Assembly (NCBI RefSeq): GCF_000003815.2
Contig: NC_049984.1
Coordinates: 26,667,145-26,700,008, forward strand
Source: Branchiostoma floridae
Taxonomy: Eukaryota; Chordata; Leptocardii; Amphioxiformes; Branchiostomatidae
DNA: 32,864 nt
Direction of reading: 5' to 3'
Shown: positions 10,053-18,610 of the stretch, piece by piece
How positions within the stretch are numbered: the first letter of the stretch is position 1
How the letters are laid out: every line of letters begins with the position of its first letter
The notes under the pieces: model-generated
What the model saw: only the letters and a program-made list of their open reading frames with translations
Database searches by the model: none
What the model was told of the DNA's origin: nothing
Position numbers and translations under genes: made by a program

Positions 10053-10389
10053 ATTACAAGGAATAACATAACAACTACTACTTCTTATGATACAAAGTAG
10101 TGAAAGATGACTGCAATACATGTAGTTTATGAATAGATAGGGGAGATGTTTTCAGGTACTTGTATTTAGAAGTGACGTAAAAAAGGGAAATATAATATTA
10201 AGAGTGAGCTTAAATTATTTTGTGCGCATTGTTAAAACGAACGTTAAGAGGAGAAATAAAAGACAAAAAAAGTGAAATAAATGAAATTTTTTACAATGCA
10301 TGAACATTGATTTTGTGCTGATAAATGTGCATCTATATTTTATCTGTTTATATGCGTGAGTGGTGTGTATCTTATTTACACATATATAA
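10053..10389. other. AT-rich 3' region of the TIR element
   Basis: No ORF, polyadenylation context or repeat was convincing. It is AT-rich and lies between the exon 3 stop and the right subterminal repeats. Confidence 0.5.
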
Positions 10390-11110
10390 GTTTTTACGAC
10401 TTTGGACAAATTCGTACACATGCCGTCATACCCTGCCCACTGTCCAGAGTTAGATGACGTCACGTAACTTTGCACAAGTTAGGACAACTTCGCACACTTG
10501 TTGACCTACCCTGCCCACTGTCCAAAGTTAGATGACGTCACGTAACTTTGCACAACTTAGGACAACTTCGCACACTTGTTGACCTACCCTGCCCACTGTC
10601 CAAAGTTAGATGACGTCACGTAACTTTGCACAACTTAGGACAACTTCGCACACTTGTTGACCTGCCCTGCCCACTGTCCAAAGTTAGATGACATCACGTA
10701 ACTTTGCACAACTTAGGACAACTTCGCACACTTGTTGACCTACCCTGCCCACTGTCCAAAGTTAGATGACGTCACGTAACTTTGCACAACTTAGGACAAC
10801 TTTGCACACTTGTTGACCTACCCTGCCCACTGTCCGAAGTTAGATGACGTCACGTAACTTTGCAAAACTTCGGACAAGTTCGTACACTTGACACCCTACC
10901 CTGCCTACTGTACGAAGTTAGATGACGTCAAGTAACTTTGCACAACTTCGGACAAGTTCGTACACTTGACACCCTACCCTGCCTGCTGTATGAAGTTAGA
11001 TTACGTCATCCAATAAATGTTTTGACGTCATCTGTGACTCCCGATATAGCATCAAAGCCAGTGGGAAACGGTTGTAACTTAGTACAACTTCGTACAACTT
11101 CGTACACCCT
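10390..11110 (-). repeat. Right subterminal tandem repeats (78-bp period) with CRE palindromes
   Basis: TGACGTCA starts at 10455, 10533, 10611, 10767, 10845 and 10923, spaced exactly 78 bp apart or a multiple of it. The position at 10689 is mutated to tgacatca. A further site is at 11033. Each unit carries ctgtccaaagttagatgacg and aacttaggacaacttcgcacacttgttgacc. The motif aactt(c)g(t/g)(a)cac recurs up to the TIR. The array is inverted relative to the left repeats. Confidence 0.9.
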
Positions 11111-11142
11111 AACTTCGTGCACTTCACCCTGATACTGGACAT
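11111..11142 (-). repeat. Right terminal inverted repeat
   Basis: Reads aacttcgtgcacttcaccct and ends ..actggacat, the inverse of 8509-8540. Confidence 0.85.
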
Positions 11143-11147
11143 AGCTC

Positions 11148-11155
11148 CAATCACC
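11148..11155. repeat. Target-site duplication, right (CAATCACC)
   Basis: Second copy of the 8-mer at 8496-8503. LINE coding resumes in the same codon phase. Confidence 0.65.
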
Positions 11156-13350
11156 TGAACATCCACAGCATTCTCCTTGACCGTGAACTCTCACAAGTCG
11201 TCCAGAGCTGCACAAGAGGCAACGCCACCCTTGATCTCATCGTGACAAACATGAAGACGTGCTACAAACCCCCCAAAATCCTCCCACCGATCGGTCTTAG
11301 TGACCACTGTTGTGTTCTCTGGCAAGCCCAGGTTAAACTTAAGCAAAACACCTGCACAAAGAAGCTCATTCGTCCCATTCGGGAACCGAATCTGAGTCAC
11401 TTTGGGAGATGGATTACTACCCATACTTGGGAGGAGGTTTTAGCTGCAACCACAACTGAAGAAAAGGCAGATACATTCTACAGTACACTGACGTCTGCCA
11501 TCGCGGAGTACTTCCCCACCAAGACTGTTAAACAACACCACTGTGACAAACCCTGGATAACTCCAAGAATCAAGCACCTTATACAGCAGAGACAGAGAAC
11601 ATTCACAAATGGAAGTTGCACCGCCATGTCAAAGTTCTCCAGAAACAAAGTTCAAAAAGAAATCCGGAAGGCTAAAAACAAGTTCTACACGATCGACATT
11701 GAGGGCCGCAGGAAGGACAATCCTAGGGCATGGCACAACGGACTCAAGTCGATTTGTAACATGAACAGGAAAGCCAGTCGGATCTACGCTCCCGGCATCG
11801 ATCAGAACGACCACGCAGCCTTAGCCAACGCCATTAATGCCAAGTTTGCAAGCGTGTCTCAGTCACTCCCGCCGCTGGATCTGTTGTCTCTCCCATCATT
11901 CCTTCCGGCCCAACCGTTACCTGTTATCCAGGAATGGGAGGTTTACTCACACCTACGCGCCACCAACACTTACAAGAGTCCCGGACCTGATAACGTTCCT
12001 GCCTTCCTCCTTAAGGAATTCGCGTGTGAACTGAGCACTCCTCTGTGTGACTTACTTAACACGTCGTTGAAAGAAGGCACCGTACCCCGTCAATGGAAGG
12101 AAGCCAATGTGGTTCCACTGCCAAAGTCCACCCCTCCAAACATCGACGAACTTCGGCCCATCTCTCTCACTCCAATGTTGTCTAAACTCTGTGAACGCTT
12201 CGTGACAAATTGGATAGTACAGGACATATCGCCAAGACTCGATCACCGCCAGTTTGGGGGAAGGAAGCACAGATCAACAACACACGCACTGGTCAGTTTA
12301 GTGGACTTCCTCTACAAATCCACGTCAGTGTCCAAGTCAATCTGCACCCTTGTTACAACAGATCTGTCTAAAGCTTTTGACAGAGTGGACCATACCATTG
12401 CTATTCGTTCCCTACTCGATCTTGGTGTTCGGCCCGCTGTCATCCCCTGGATTTGTAGCTTTATTACCGACAGACGGCAGAGAGTGATGTACCAGGGAGA
12501 ACTCTCGGACTGGCTCTACCTCAGCTGCGGAGTAGCGCAAGGAACACTTCTTGGTCCAGTTATTTTCATGGCATTAATTGATGGAGCGCTTCGCGAAGTC
12601 GCCGACCGTTGGAAGTTCGTTGACGACATGAACATTGCACAGACCCGGTTAGTACGTCAGCCATGTACACTACAGCCCACACTCGACAACCTTACCACAT
12701 GGGTCAGCGACCACAAGATGGCTTTGAACCCAAAGAAATGTTTCGTACTCCGTGTGTGCTTCATGAAGGCACCTCCCCCTCCGCAACCACTGATGATCAG
12801 TGAACAACCCCTGAAGTGCGTGTCACACGTCAAAGTGCTAGGTTTAACTGTGCAGAATGACCTTAAATGGAACATTCAAGTCAGTAACATGCTCACGTCA
12901 GCCAACAGGAGATTGTACATGCTTCGTCGGCTCAAGCGTTTGGGTGTGTCTCTCGCTGACCTTAAGTCGGTATACATGTCGTATGTGAGACCTTCCCTTG
13001 AGTACGCGGTTCCTGTGTGGCACTCGTCAATAACCAAGGACCAGGCAGCAAAACTGGAGAGAATCCAAAAGAGAGCATGTAAAATCATTCTCGGAATTCA
13101 CTACACTGACTATGCTTCAGCACTTTCAACACTAGACCTCAGCACACTAGCTGACCGACGAATCAGTATCTGCGCCACTTTCGCGGAGTCGTTACTACGA
13201 TCAGAGTTCCGGGACTGGCTCCCTCCATCCAGACAGCACGTGACTGGACGATCCACTCGCAGCTCAGAGAAACTGGACATGCCACTATGCCGTACGGACA
13301 GATACAAGAACTCGCCTATACCTTATCTTGTGAACTTACTGAACAAGTGA
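11149..13350 (+). CDS. CR1/L2-type LINE reverse transcriptase (3' piece of split ORF2)
   Basis: Open from 11149, immediately after the TIR element; the first Met is at 11242 and gives 702 residues. It starts with the end of the endonuclease domain (RGNATLDLIVTN, then LSDHC, the conserved SDH block). Reverse transcriptase blocks follow: PGPDNVPAFLLK; RPISLTPMLSKLCER; motif A DLSKAFD (first Asp about residue 374); motif B QGTLLGP; and motif C FVDD (about residues 459-462). The thumb/C-terminal region includes LGLTVQNDLKWN and EYAVPVWHSSIT, typical of the L2/CR1 group. No internal stop or frameshift occurs over 734 codons, so the LINE was young when it was interrupted. Without its N-terminus it cannot mobilise itself. 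Confidence 0.9.
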   Translation, partial: NHLNIHSILLDRELSQVVQSCTRGNATLDLIVTNMKTCYKPPKILPPIGLSDHCCVLWQAQVKLKQNTCTKKLIRPIREPNLSHFGRWITTHTWEEVLAATTTEEKADTFYSTLTSAIAEYFPTKTVKQHHCDKPWITPRIKHLIQQRQRTFTNGSCTAMSKFSRNKVQKEIRKAKNKFYTIDIEGRRKDNPRAWHNGLKSICNMNRKASRIYAPGIDQNDHAALANAINAKFASVSQSLPPLDLLSLPSFLPAQPLPVIQEWEVYSHLRATNTYKSPGPDNVPAFLLKEFACELSTPLCDLLNTSLKEGTVPRQWKEANVVPLPKSTPPNIDELRPISLTPMLSKLCERFVTNWIVQDISPRLDHRQFGGRKHRSTTHALVSLVDFLYKSTSVSKSICTLVTTDLSKAFDRVDHTIAIRSLLDLGVRPAVIPWICSFITDRRQRVMYQGELSDWLYLSCGVAQGTLLGPVIFMALIDGALREVADRWKFVDDMNIAQTRLVRQPCTLQPTLDNLTTWVSDHKMALNPKKCFVLRVCFMKAPPPPQPLMISEQPLKCVSHVKVLGLTVQNDLKWNIQVSNMLTSANRRLYMLRRLKRLGVSLADLKSVYMSYVRPSLEYAVPVWHSSITKDQAAKLERIQKRACKIILGIHYTDYASALSTLDLSTLADRRISICATFAESLLRSEFRDWLPPSRQHVTGRSTRSSEKLDMPLCRTDRYKNSPIPYLVNLLNK

Positions 13351-13672
13351 CTACCCCCGAACTGAGCACTAATCCTAATGTATGTTTCACTGCATTGATA
13401 AGACACTTGATTGTATGTAACTATAGTGTTGTACGACAACCCTTCGTTTCGTTATTTTTATAATCCTCACGGAACGACGAGTTCCCTTCAATAGTATGGG
13501 TACAATTCTCAAATGCTTGTAATTGTACTTCCTTTTAAGATTGTAAGATAACGAAGAGATTTTATCATGGCTGGTTTTAATGTACATAATTGTAAATGAC
13601 GGCGCAATTCAGCTACTGCTGCGATGCCGTGCATCTGTAATAAAACTTGTCAATAAAACTTGTCAAACTTGT
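13351..13672 (+). other. LINE 3' UTR and short-repeat tail
   Basis: About 320 bp with no ORF. It ends in iterated aataaaacttgtc / aacttgtca units at 13638-13672 (atctgtaataaaacttgtca and following). Such short 3' iterations are the usual 3' terminus of CR1/L2-like LINEs instead of poly-A. Confidence 0.75.
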
Positions 13673-13673
13673 C

Positions 13674-14925
13674 ATATTCAAGTGTTGAAAGTAACGCACA
13701 TTTACTTTGAAATTTTGGAAGTCCGATCGTACGGGGTCACTTTTTTGCGGTTACCGAAGGGTTAGCGGTTATCCCACATGTGAGCCTTTATTCGTATATA
13801 GAAAAGTTACAAAGTAATTTTGGGTACACAAATCACTTACTACCCGCTGTTTACGTGTTTTACTATGATATTCAAGTGGTGAAATAACGCAAATTTTCTT
13901 TGAAATTTTCGAAGTTCGATCGTATGAGGTCACTCTTTTGCGGTTACCAAAGGGTTAGCGGTTATCCCATATGTGAGCCTTCATTCGTATATAAAAAAGC
14001 TACAACGTAATTTTGGGTACTCAAATAACTTCTACCTGCTGCTTACGAGTTTTACTAACATATTCAAGTGTTGAAAGTAACGCACATTTACTTTGAAATT
14101 TCGAAAGTCCGATCGTATGGGGTCGCTTCTCGCGGTTAACGAAGGGTTAGCAGTTATCCCACATGTGAGCCTTCAGTCGTATATAAGAAAGTTACAAAGT
14201 AATTTTGGCTACTCAAATTACTTTCTACCTGCTACTTCCGGTTTTACTATGATATTCAAGTGGTGAAAGTAACGCACATTTTCTTTGAACTTTTGGAAGT
14301 CCGATCGTATGAGGTCACTTTTTTGCGGTTATCGACGGGTTAGCGGTTATCCTACATGTGAGCCTTCTTTCGTATATAGAAAAGTTACAAAGTAATTTTG
14401 GGTACTCGAATCACTTTCTACCTGCTGCTTACGGGTTTTACTATGATATTAAAAAGTGTTGAAAGTAACGCACATTTTCTTTGAACTTTTGGAAGTCCGA
14501 TCGTATGGGGTCACTTTCTTGCGGTTATCGACGGGTTAGCGGTTATCCTACATGTGAGCCTTCTTTCGTATATAGAAAAGTTACAAAGTAATTTTGGGTC
14601 CTCAAATCACTTTCTACCTGCTGCTTATGGGTTTTACTATCATATTCAAGTGTTGAAAGTAACGCACGTTTTCTTTGAAATTTCTCACGTGCGATCGTCT
14701 GGAAGTTCCATCGTATGGGGTCGCTTTTTTGCGGTTACCGAAGTGTTCGCTTAGCAGGTAAACCGAAGGGGAATATTCGTTCGCTTTCGAGCCTTGTAGA
14801 AATGTATCGAAGTATTTTTAGCGTTCAAATTACTTTCTGCCTTGTCGCCACGTGTTTTACTATGAAATTCAAGTGATAAGAATAAGGCGCACTTTGTTTT
14901 ACATTCTGGAAGTAATATCGCCAAT
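13674..14925 (+). repeat. 194-bp satellite array, right segment (about 6 monomers)
   Basis: Continuation of the array interrupted by the LINE. Anchors lie near 13725, 13919, 14112, 14303, 14498 and 14708. The rare variant tatgatattaaaaagtgttg at about 14445 also occurs at about 8203 in the left segment. The last unit (14700-14800) belongs to the divergent edge subtype seen at 3346-3610 (ttccatcgtatggg, ttcgcttagc, gaaggggaa). 14800-14925 is a decayed remnant. Confidence 0.9.
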
Positions 14926-15395
14926 ACACCGGAGTTTCCGGAACCTTAAACGATATTCCTGCAAGTTCAACTTGGTATCGTTGGGAAGATCCCTTGGTGA
15001 GGAATTGTAATCCGCAAGCCGCTTTTAACGATCGTGCTTTGTTGCCGAGATATTCTCGAGTATAGGTTCACCTAACTTACCGCTAACGAACACTTTCGCG
15101 CGTACATACGTGCGGTGGAGTTTCCGGAACCTTAAACGATCTTTCGGCAAATTCAACTTGGTATCGTTGGAAAGGTCTCTTGGTACGGAATTGTAATCCG
15201 CAAACCGCTTCCAAGATCGTGCTTTGTTGCCGAGATATTCTCGAGTATAGGTTCACCTAACTTACCGCTAACGAACACTTACGTGCGTACATACGCGCGT
15301 AAATACGGTGGAGTTTGCGGAACCTTAAACGATCTTCCGGCAAGTTGAACTTGGTATCGTTGTAAAGGTCTCTTGGTACGGAATTGTAATCGATA
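14926..15395 (+). repeat. Second tandem repeat, about 186-193 bp, 2.5 copies
   Basis: The anchor cttggtatcgttg occurs at 14971, 15157 and 15350. Units contain gtttccggaaccttaaacga, ggaattgtaatccgcaa and module X (gctttgttgccgaga..accgctaac). The third copy is truncated near 15392. The sequence is unlike the 194-bp satellite although the period is similar. Confidence 0.8.
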
Positions 15396-15409
15396 GGACT
15401 CACCCCGAG

Positions 15410-17106
15410 TTTTTGAGATCTGGAAAGCTACTTTTTCGAGTGTTGAATGGATTTTGACCTTCTTTCATACGTCATGGCGTCAAGATTACAAAGTGTGCCT
15501 TACTTTTATCACTTGAGTTTTAATTTAGAACTCCTTGACAGAACGAAGAAAAACACTTATCTGCCAAAATTTACTTTATTTACTTATCCAGAAGGCATTA
15601 AAACTACATTTCTCAACCCGAATGTCGGTGATCTGAGCAGCTACATTTTCAGTGTTGCATGGACTTTGACGTTCTTTCATACGTCATGGCGTCAAGATTG
15701 CAAAGTTTGTGTCGCTATCATCACTTGAATTTTATACTAGAACCCCTAGACTGAACGTAGAAAACCATTTGACTACCAAAATTTTCCAACATCAGTATAT
15801 TTTTTAAAATCATATCCAGTTGCTTAAGTATCTGCTTTTTGGCATATCTAATTACCTGGATGTCTAACCTATGTTGACGTATCGGTATATTTTCCAAAGA
15901 TGCGCTGTTGGCATGGTTTCAACTAAATCCTCCTGATCCCGACCCTAGGTCTCATCAGCAACACATGTTATGGTTTAATTTAAACTTTAAAATTGAAGGA
16001 AATCCTTTTCTATGGGCAATTTTCGTTGACAGAGGCATCTTATCTGTAGATGACTTAATTGATATAAGTAGAGACCCATATCATTTAATGTTTTAGTTAA
16101 GAAATATGGTAAACTGTGCTCTGAATAGAAATAGAATTGGTTGGTTTCTACATTTTGTAGATGGTGTTCATGTAAAACAAAAAAAAATCAACCACCTGTG
16201 AGTGTGTAAACCGATTTTAGAAAATTATGATTGAATGAGATCAACAAGAAAATTGATGATCATGTTCTGGAAAAAGAAATCTTAAAGATAAATCCAGAAC
16301 ACATAATCCCCTACTGAGAAGACGACTTTAACATCGTGCTTCAATGGAGACAAATATTTCAATTGGCATACATATGTACTATCGTTTCGACAAGCAGGAT
16401 ATTCCAATTCAAATTATTACATAATTCCCTTGCTACAAACAGAATGTCGCACATTTTGGAGCATTAAAGATAATTCAATATGCTCTTTCTGTGGTGAAGA
16501 TGAAGAAACAACTAAACACTTAGCTTGGAATTGCCATATTGTATTAAACATCATTCTAGAAAAACGTTCAAACTTGGTATGATACTGCAACAGCCGCCAA
16601 CAGGACACTATTTGAATATCAATAACCCAATGAATGTAATACTGGGGGACTTAGAGAGTGAAAGTCCTGTCACGTCAACGTCTAATGTAGAAATCGTGAG
16701 GCATCAAAACTGTCTATTAATAAGTTTATTACCTTCATTGAGTACTTTCACAGCATGGACAAAAGTATAGCCACATGATATAAGAAATTGTATTTACACA
16801 CCAGAAAATGGGAACCACTGACAGTCTGTATTCTTTCTAAATGCCACGTGATTATTGCCAGTACAACTTTATTGTACATGTTTTACCTTGTATGTATGCA
16901 TGTGCTTGTTTGGTGTATGAATAAAGGTAAAAGAAACAATGGTAACTTGTGCTACAAAGTACTTGGTAGAAATCGGACTATAAACTCCTCTCGACTTCGC
17001 TCTTTTTTTTGGGCCCGGTAAGCCCCTAAGCCTGCCGTTATAGAATATCTATGAAAATGTAGTATCTTATGATCGGCGAAACCCGTCCCATTGACTTTTT
17101 CAGGTG
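15410..17106 (+). mobile_element. LINE fragment, copy B (decayed)
   Basis: Forward-strand counterpart of copy A (703-1400), with matching coding end and 3' UTR (for example accagaaaatgggaa at 16800, the gccgttatagaata block near 17033, and gatcggcgaaacccg near 17070). A block around ttttgac.ttctttcatacgtcatggcgtcaagatt is duplicated at 15447-15550 and 15660-15760. The element retains about 1.2 kb more coding region than copy A but has many frameshifts and stops. Confidence 0.6.
15908..16780 (+). pseudogene. Decayed non-LTR reverse transcriptase C-terminus
   Basis: Frames change several times. Recognisable pieces are FVDRGILSVDDLI at about 16024, then at about 16460-16545 a zinc-knuckle-like CSFCGEDEETTKHLAWNC. 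This has the spacing C-x2-C-x8-H-x4-C of the C-terminal finger found in many LINE ORF2 proteins. A tail near 16680-16780 corresponds to the end of copy A's frame. The RT catalytic core is absent. Confidence 0.6.
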
Positions 17107-17131
17107 TTTTTTTTTCCGAACCAGCCCAAAA

Positions 17132-17236
17132 AGTACGCTGTACCGATCCCCAAGTGCCTTCACGTGCTCAACCTGTGGCAAAATGTGCAGGAGTCGGGCC
17201 GGCCTAGTCGCAAATCGCCGAGTCCATGTGAACTGA
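17132..17236 (+). pseudogene. C2H2-finger remnant of a retroelement ORF
   Basis: One frame reads FTCSTCGKMC RSRAGLV then NRRVHVN and a stop at 17234-17236. CSTCGKMCRSRAGL resembles the lone C-terminal zinc finger of many invertebrate retroelement ORFs (a cutting such as CxTCGRxCxSRIGLxSHxRTH; from memory). In C-x2-C-x12-H-x3-H the first His is Asn here (codon aat, one change from cat), which would abolish zinc binding. The sequence lies immediately 3' of LINE copy B but may be a different element. Confidence 0.45.
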
Positions 17237-17346
17237 TCGTCCGGCAGGATGTTAAGGATAGGAGAAGAGACCGATCCCCACTCCTAATTGTTGTTATATT
17301 ATAATATGTGTGTTTAATCCTATGTTTAACGTTCCTGACCACAACA

Positions 17347-17403
17347 GCGGTCTAAATGACTGAGCCAAAAGCCTGACAGGCGTTTGGCATGGTCATTTAG
17401 CGC
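17347..17403. repeat. Near-palindrome
   Basis: gcggtctaaatgactgagcc..aaaagcctg pairs with caggcgtttggcatggtcatttagcgc around a single central base. The arms are about 27 bp with about four mismatches and two extra bases. A poly-C run (17420-17433) follows. There is no ORF. Confidence 0.7.
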
Positions 17404-17419
17404 TACTTCAACCCCCGGA

Positions 17420-17433
17420 CCCCCCCCCCCCCC
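17420..17433 (+). repeat. Poly-C tract
   Basis: A run of 14 C residues. Similar homopolymers occur at 18011-18024 (G) and 26970-26985 (C). Confidence 0.9.
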
Positions 17434-17619
17434 ACTGTTACAATATAATCAAATCAACATGGCCTTACGTGTATGGAGGCTTTTTTAACTTGAAGATTGG
17501 TACTTCGAAAACCCCCAAAGTAACCCTCGGTACGCTGTCACGTCATCACTCAGCCGCCACCGAATACCCTCCCCAGACGAAATATACACGAGCGCCGCCA
17601 TAAAATAGTGCAGTCAAAA

Positions 17620-17714
17620 ATGGAATTTGCAATTGATATGCGGTTATATTTGATTCTTTTGTTGGCTCTTGACTATCTAATTTCCCCCCGTAATTTTGAC
17701 GATGAAAGCTGTAT
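17620..17714 (+). CDS. Candidate first coding exon with signal-peptide-like start
   Basis: An ATG in reasonable context (caaaaATGG) starts 31 codons: a short polar lead, then RLYLILLLALDYLI, then polar residues with a Cys. The hydrophobic core followed by charge fits a secretory signal or signal anchor. The frame meets a stop at 17716 if unspliced, but a perfect donor (at|gtaagt) lies at 17715-17720. The upstream 100 bp are GC-rich with cgccgccataaaatag, which could be promoter/leader. I found no convincing second exon downstream, so this may be an orphan or chance exon. Confidence 0.3.
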
Positions 17715-17720
17715 GTAAGT

Positions 17721-18190
17721 CTTTTATCTAAAGTTCAGCAGCATTCTAGATGTTTACGCGCACTGATACAAGAGAAGATACTATGGTTCTGTGAGGAATA
17801 ACTCAGTGCAGGGCGGCCATTGTGAGGTGAGGGTAGACATCTGTTTCCACGAATTTTGTCTTCCTATTTTATTGTATTGTACCTCAGAAATCTTTCTTGT
17901 CATCTCATAGTATAGCTGTTTCGGTGGTTAGTTAGTACATCGCAATTTAAAACAGAAAAAAAAAATTACCGGCGAGGAAAACTGGTTTTGGTGAGGGTCG
18001 TGGCGCCTTGGGGGGGGGGGGGGATTTCTGGCGTTGAAAACTCAGGGAAAGGATAAAGTTTATCTGAAATGCTCGACGATGGTGGCGCATTTTAAACACA
18101 CAACCTCGATTTTTTGTTACCCAGAGCGTGTGGACGATGTTTCAGTGATGTTTGTGTGTGTGAAGGTCCGTTTCTGTTACCGAGTCCTGT
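17721..18190. other. Unassigned; poly-G tract
   Basis: No gene recognised. A run of G residues lies at 18011-18024. Short frames such as 18034-18270 have no domain and run into the MITE-like element. Confidence 0.4.
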
Positions 18191-18610
18191 TAGCTATAGC
18201 CTGGATTCCATACCCATACCTCAACCTCAAGATATATCTTTCGTGTTGGGGTCTGGCAACATGGCTGTAGAAAGGTTCTCGAAGGCCCGTTGATCAGTGG
18301 GAGGAGAACCTAGGATTGATGACCACTCTCACCACAGGTAGCCAGCTACAACACACCACAGTTGGTCAGCAGGCTATCACAGTAGCGAATCAGCTACGTT
18401 ATGGATTCAAAAAGTACAGTTGGGGGTCTTTAACCAATCATGGCAGGGGTGTAATTACCTCCTGCTGATCCTGTGTTGTTCTATTGGTGGGGTTTTTTGC
18501 CCACTATAAGGTGCAAAATTGAGAAGAGTTCCTATCCCATCCGCCCAGACCCCTGCACGATAGATACTTGAGATCGGGCTGGGGTTTGGTAACCAGGCTA
18601 TGTTAGCTAC
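18191..18610. mobile_element. MITE-like element with about 70-bp inverted ends
   Basis: The left end (tagctatagcctggattcc, then cctcaagatatat..ttggggtctgg to about 18262) matches the reverse complement of the right end (18533-18609: ccagacccctgcacgatagatacttgag, ..ggtaaccaggctatgttagcta). Identity is moderate with small indels. The internal 270 bp carry no ORF. Confidence 0.65.

Larger units (their letters stand above)
8504..11147. mobile_element. Nonautonomous TIR DNA element with tandem subterminal repeats
   Basis: A 2,644-bp insertion inside the LINE ORF. The ends are inverted repeats (8509-8540 against 11111-11142, 31 of 32 bases matching). Inside each end lie tandem repeats rich in TGACGTCA, in opposite orientation on the two sides. 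The centre holds a TATA-like promoter and three spliced exons (9163-10052). No DDE transposase is visible. The 8-bp target duplication is compatible with hAT or P-type superfamilies but the terminal bases do not decide. The element is either an internally deleted derivative or one that captured a gene 5' end. Confidence 0.8.
8405..13672 (+). mobile_element. 5'-truncated CR1/L2-type LINE, inserted in the satellite
   Basis: LINE sequence starts at 8405 in mid-monomer (after ..gtttaacta) and ends at about 13672. The satellite then resumes at tattcaagtg, the next part of the same monomer, so the insertion point is visible to within a few bases. The 5' end lies within the endonuclease domain. The 3' end carries short iterations of aaaacttgtcaat/acttgtcaa after a 0.3-kb 3' UTR, as CR1/L2-clade elements often do. 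No long target duplication is evident. The element is itself split by the TIR element at 8504-11147. Confidence 0.85.

Noticed and set aside
10455-10930. CRISPR-like array
   Set aside because: The 78-bp units are repeated in full with no variable spacers; it is a simple tandem repeat in a eukaryotic element.
12052-13307. Several minus-strand ORFs inside the LINE reverse transcriptase
   Set aside because: They are antisense shadows of a clearly recognisable 702-residue coding frame.
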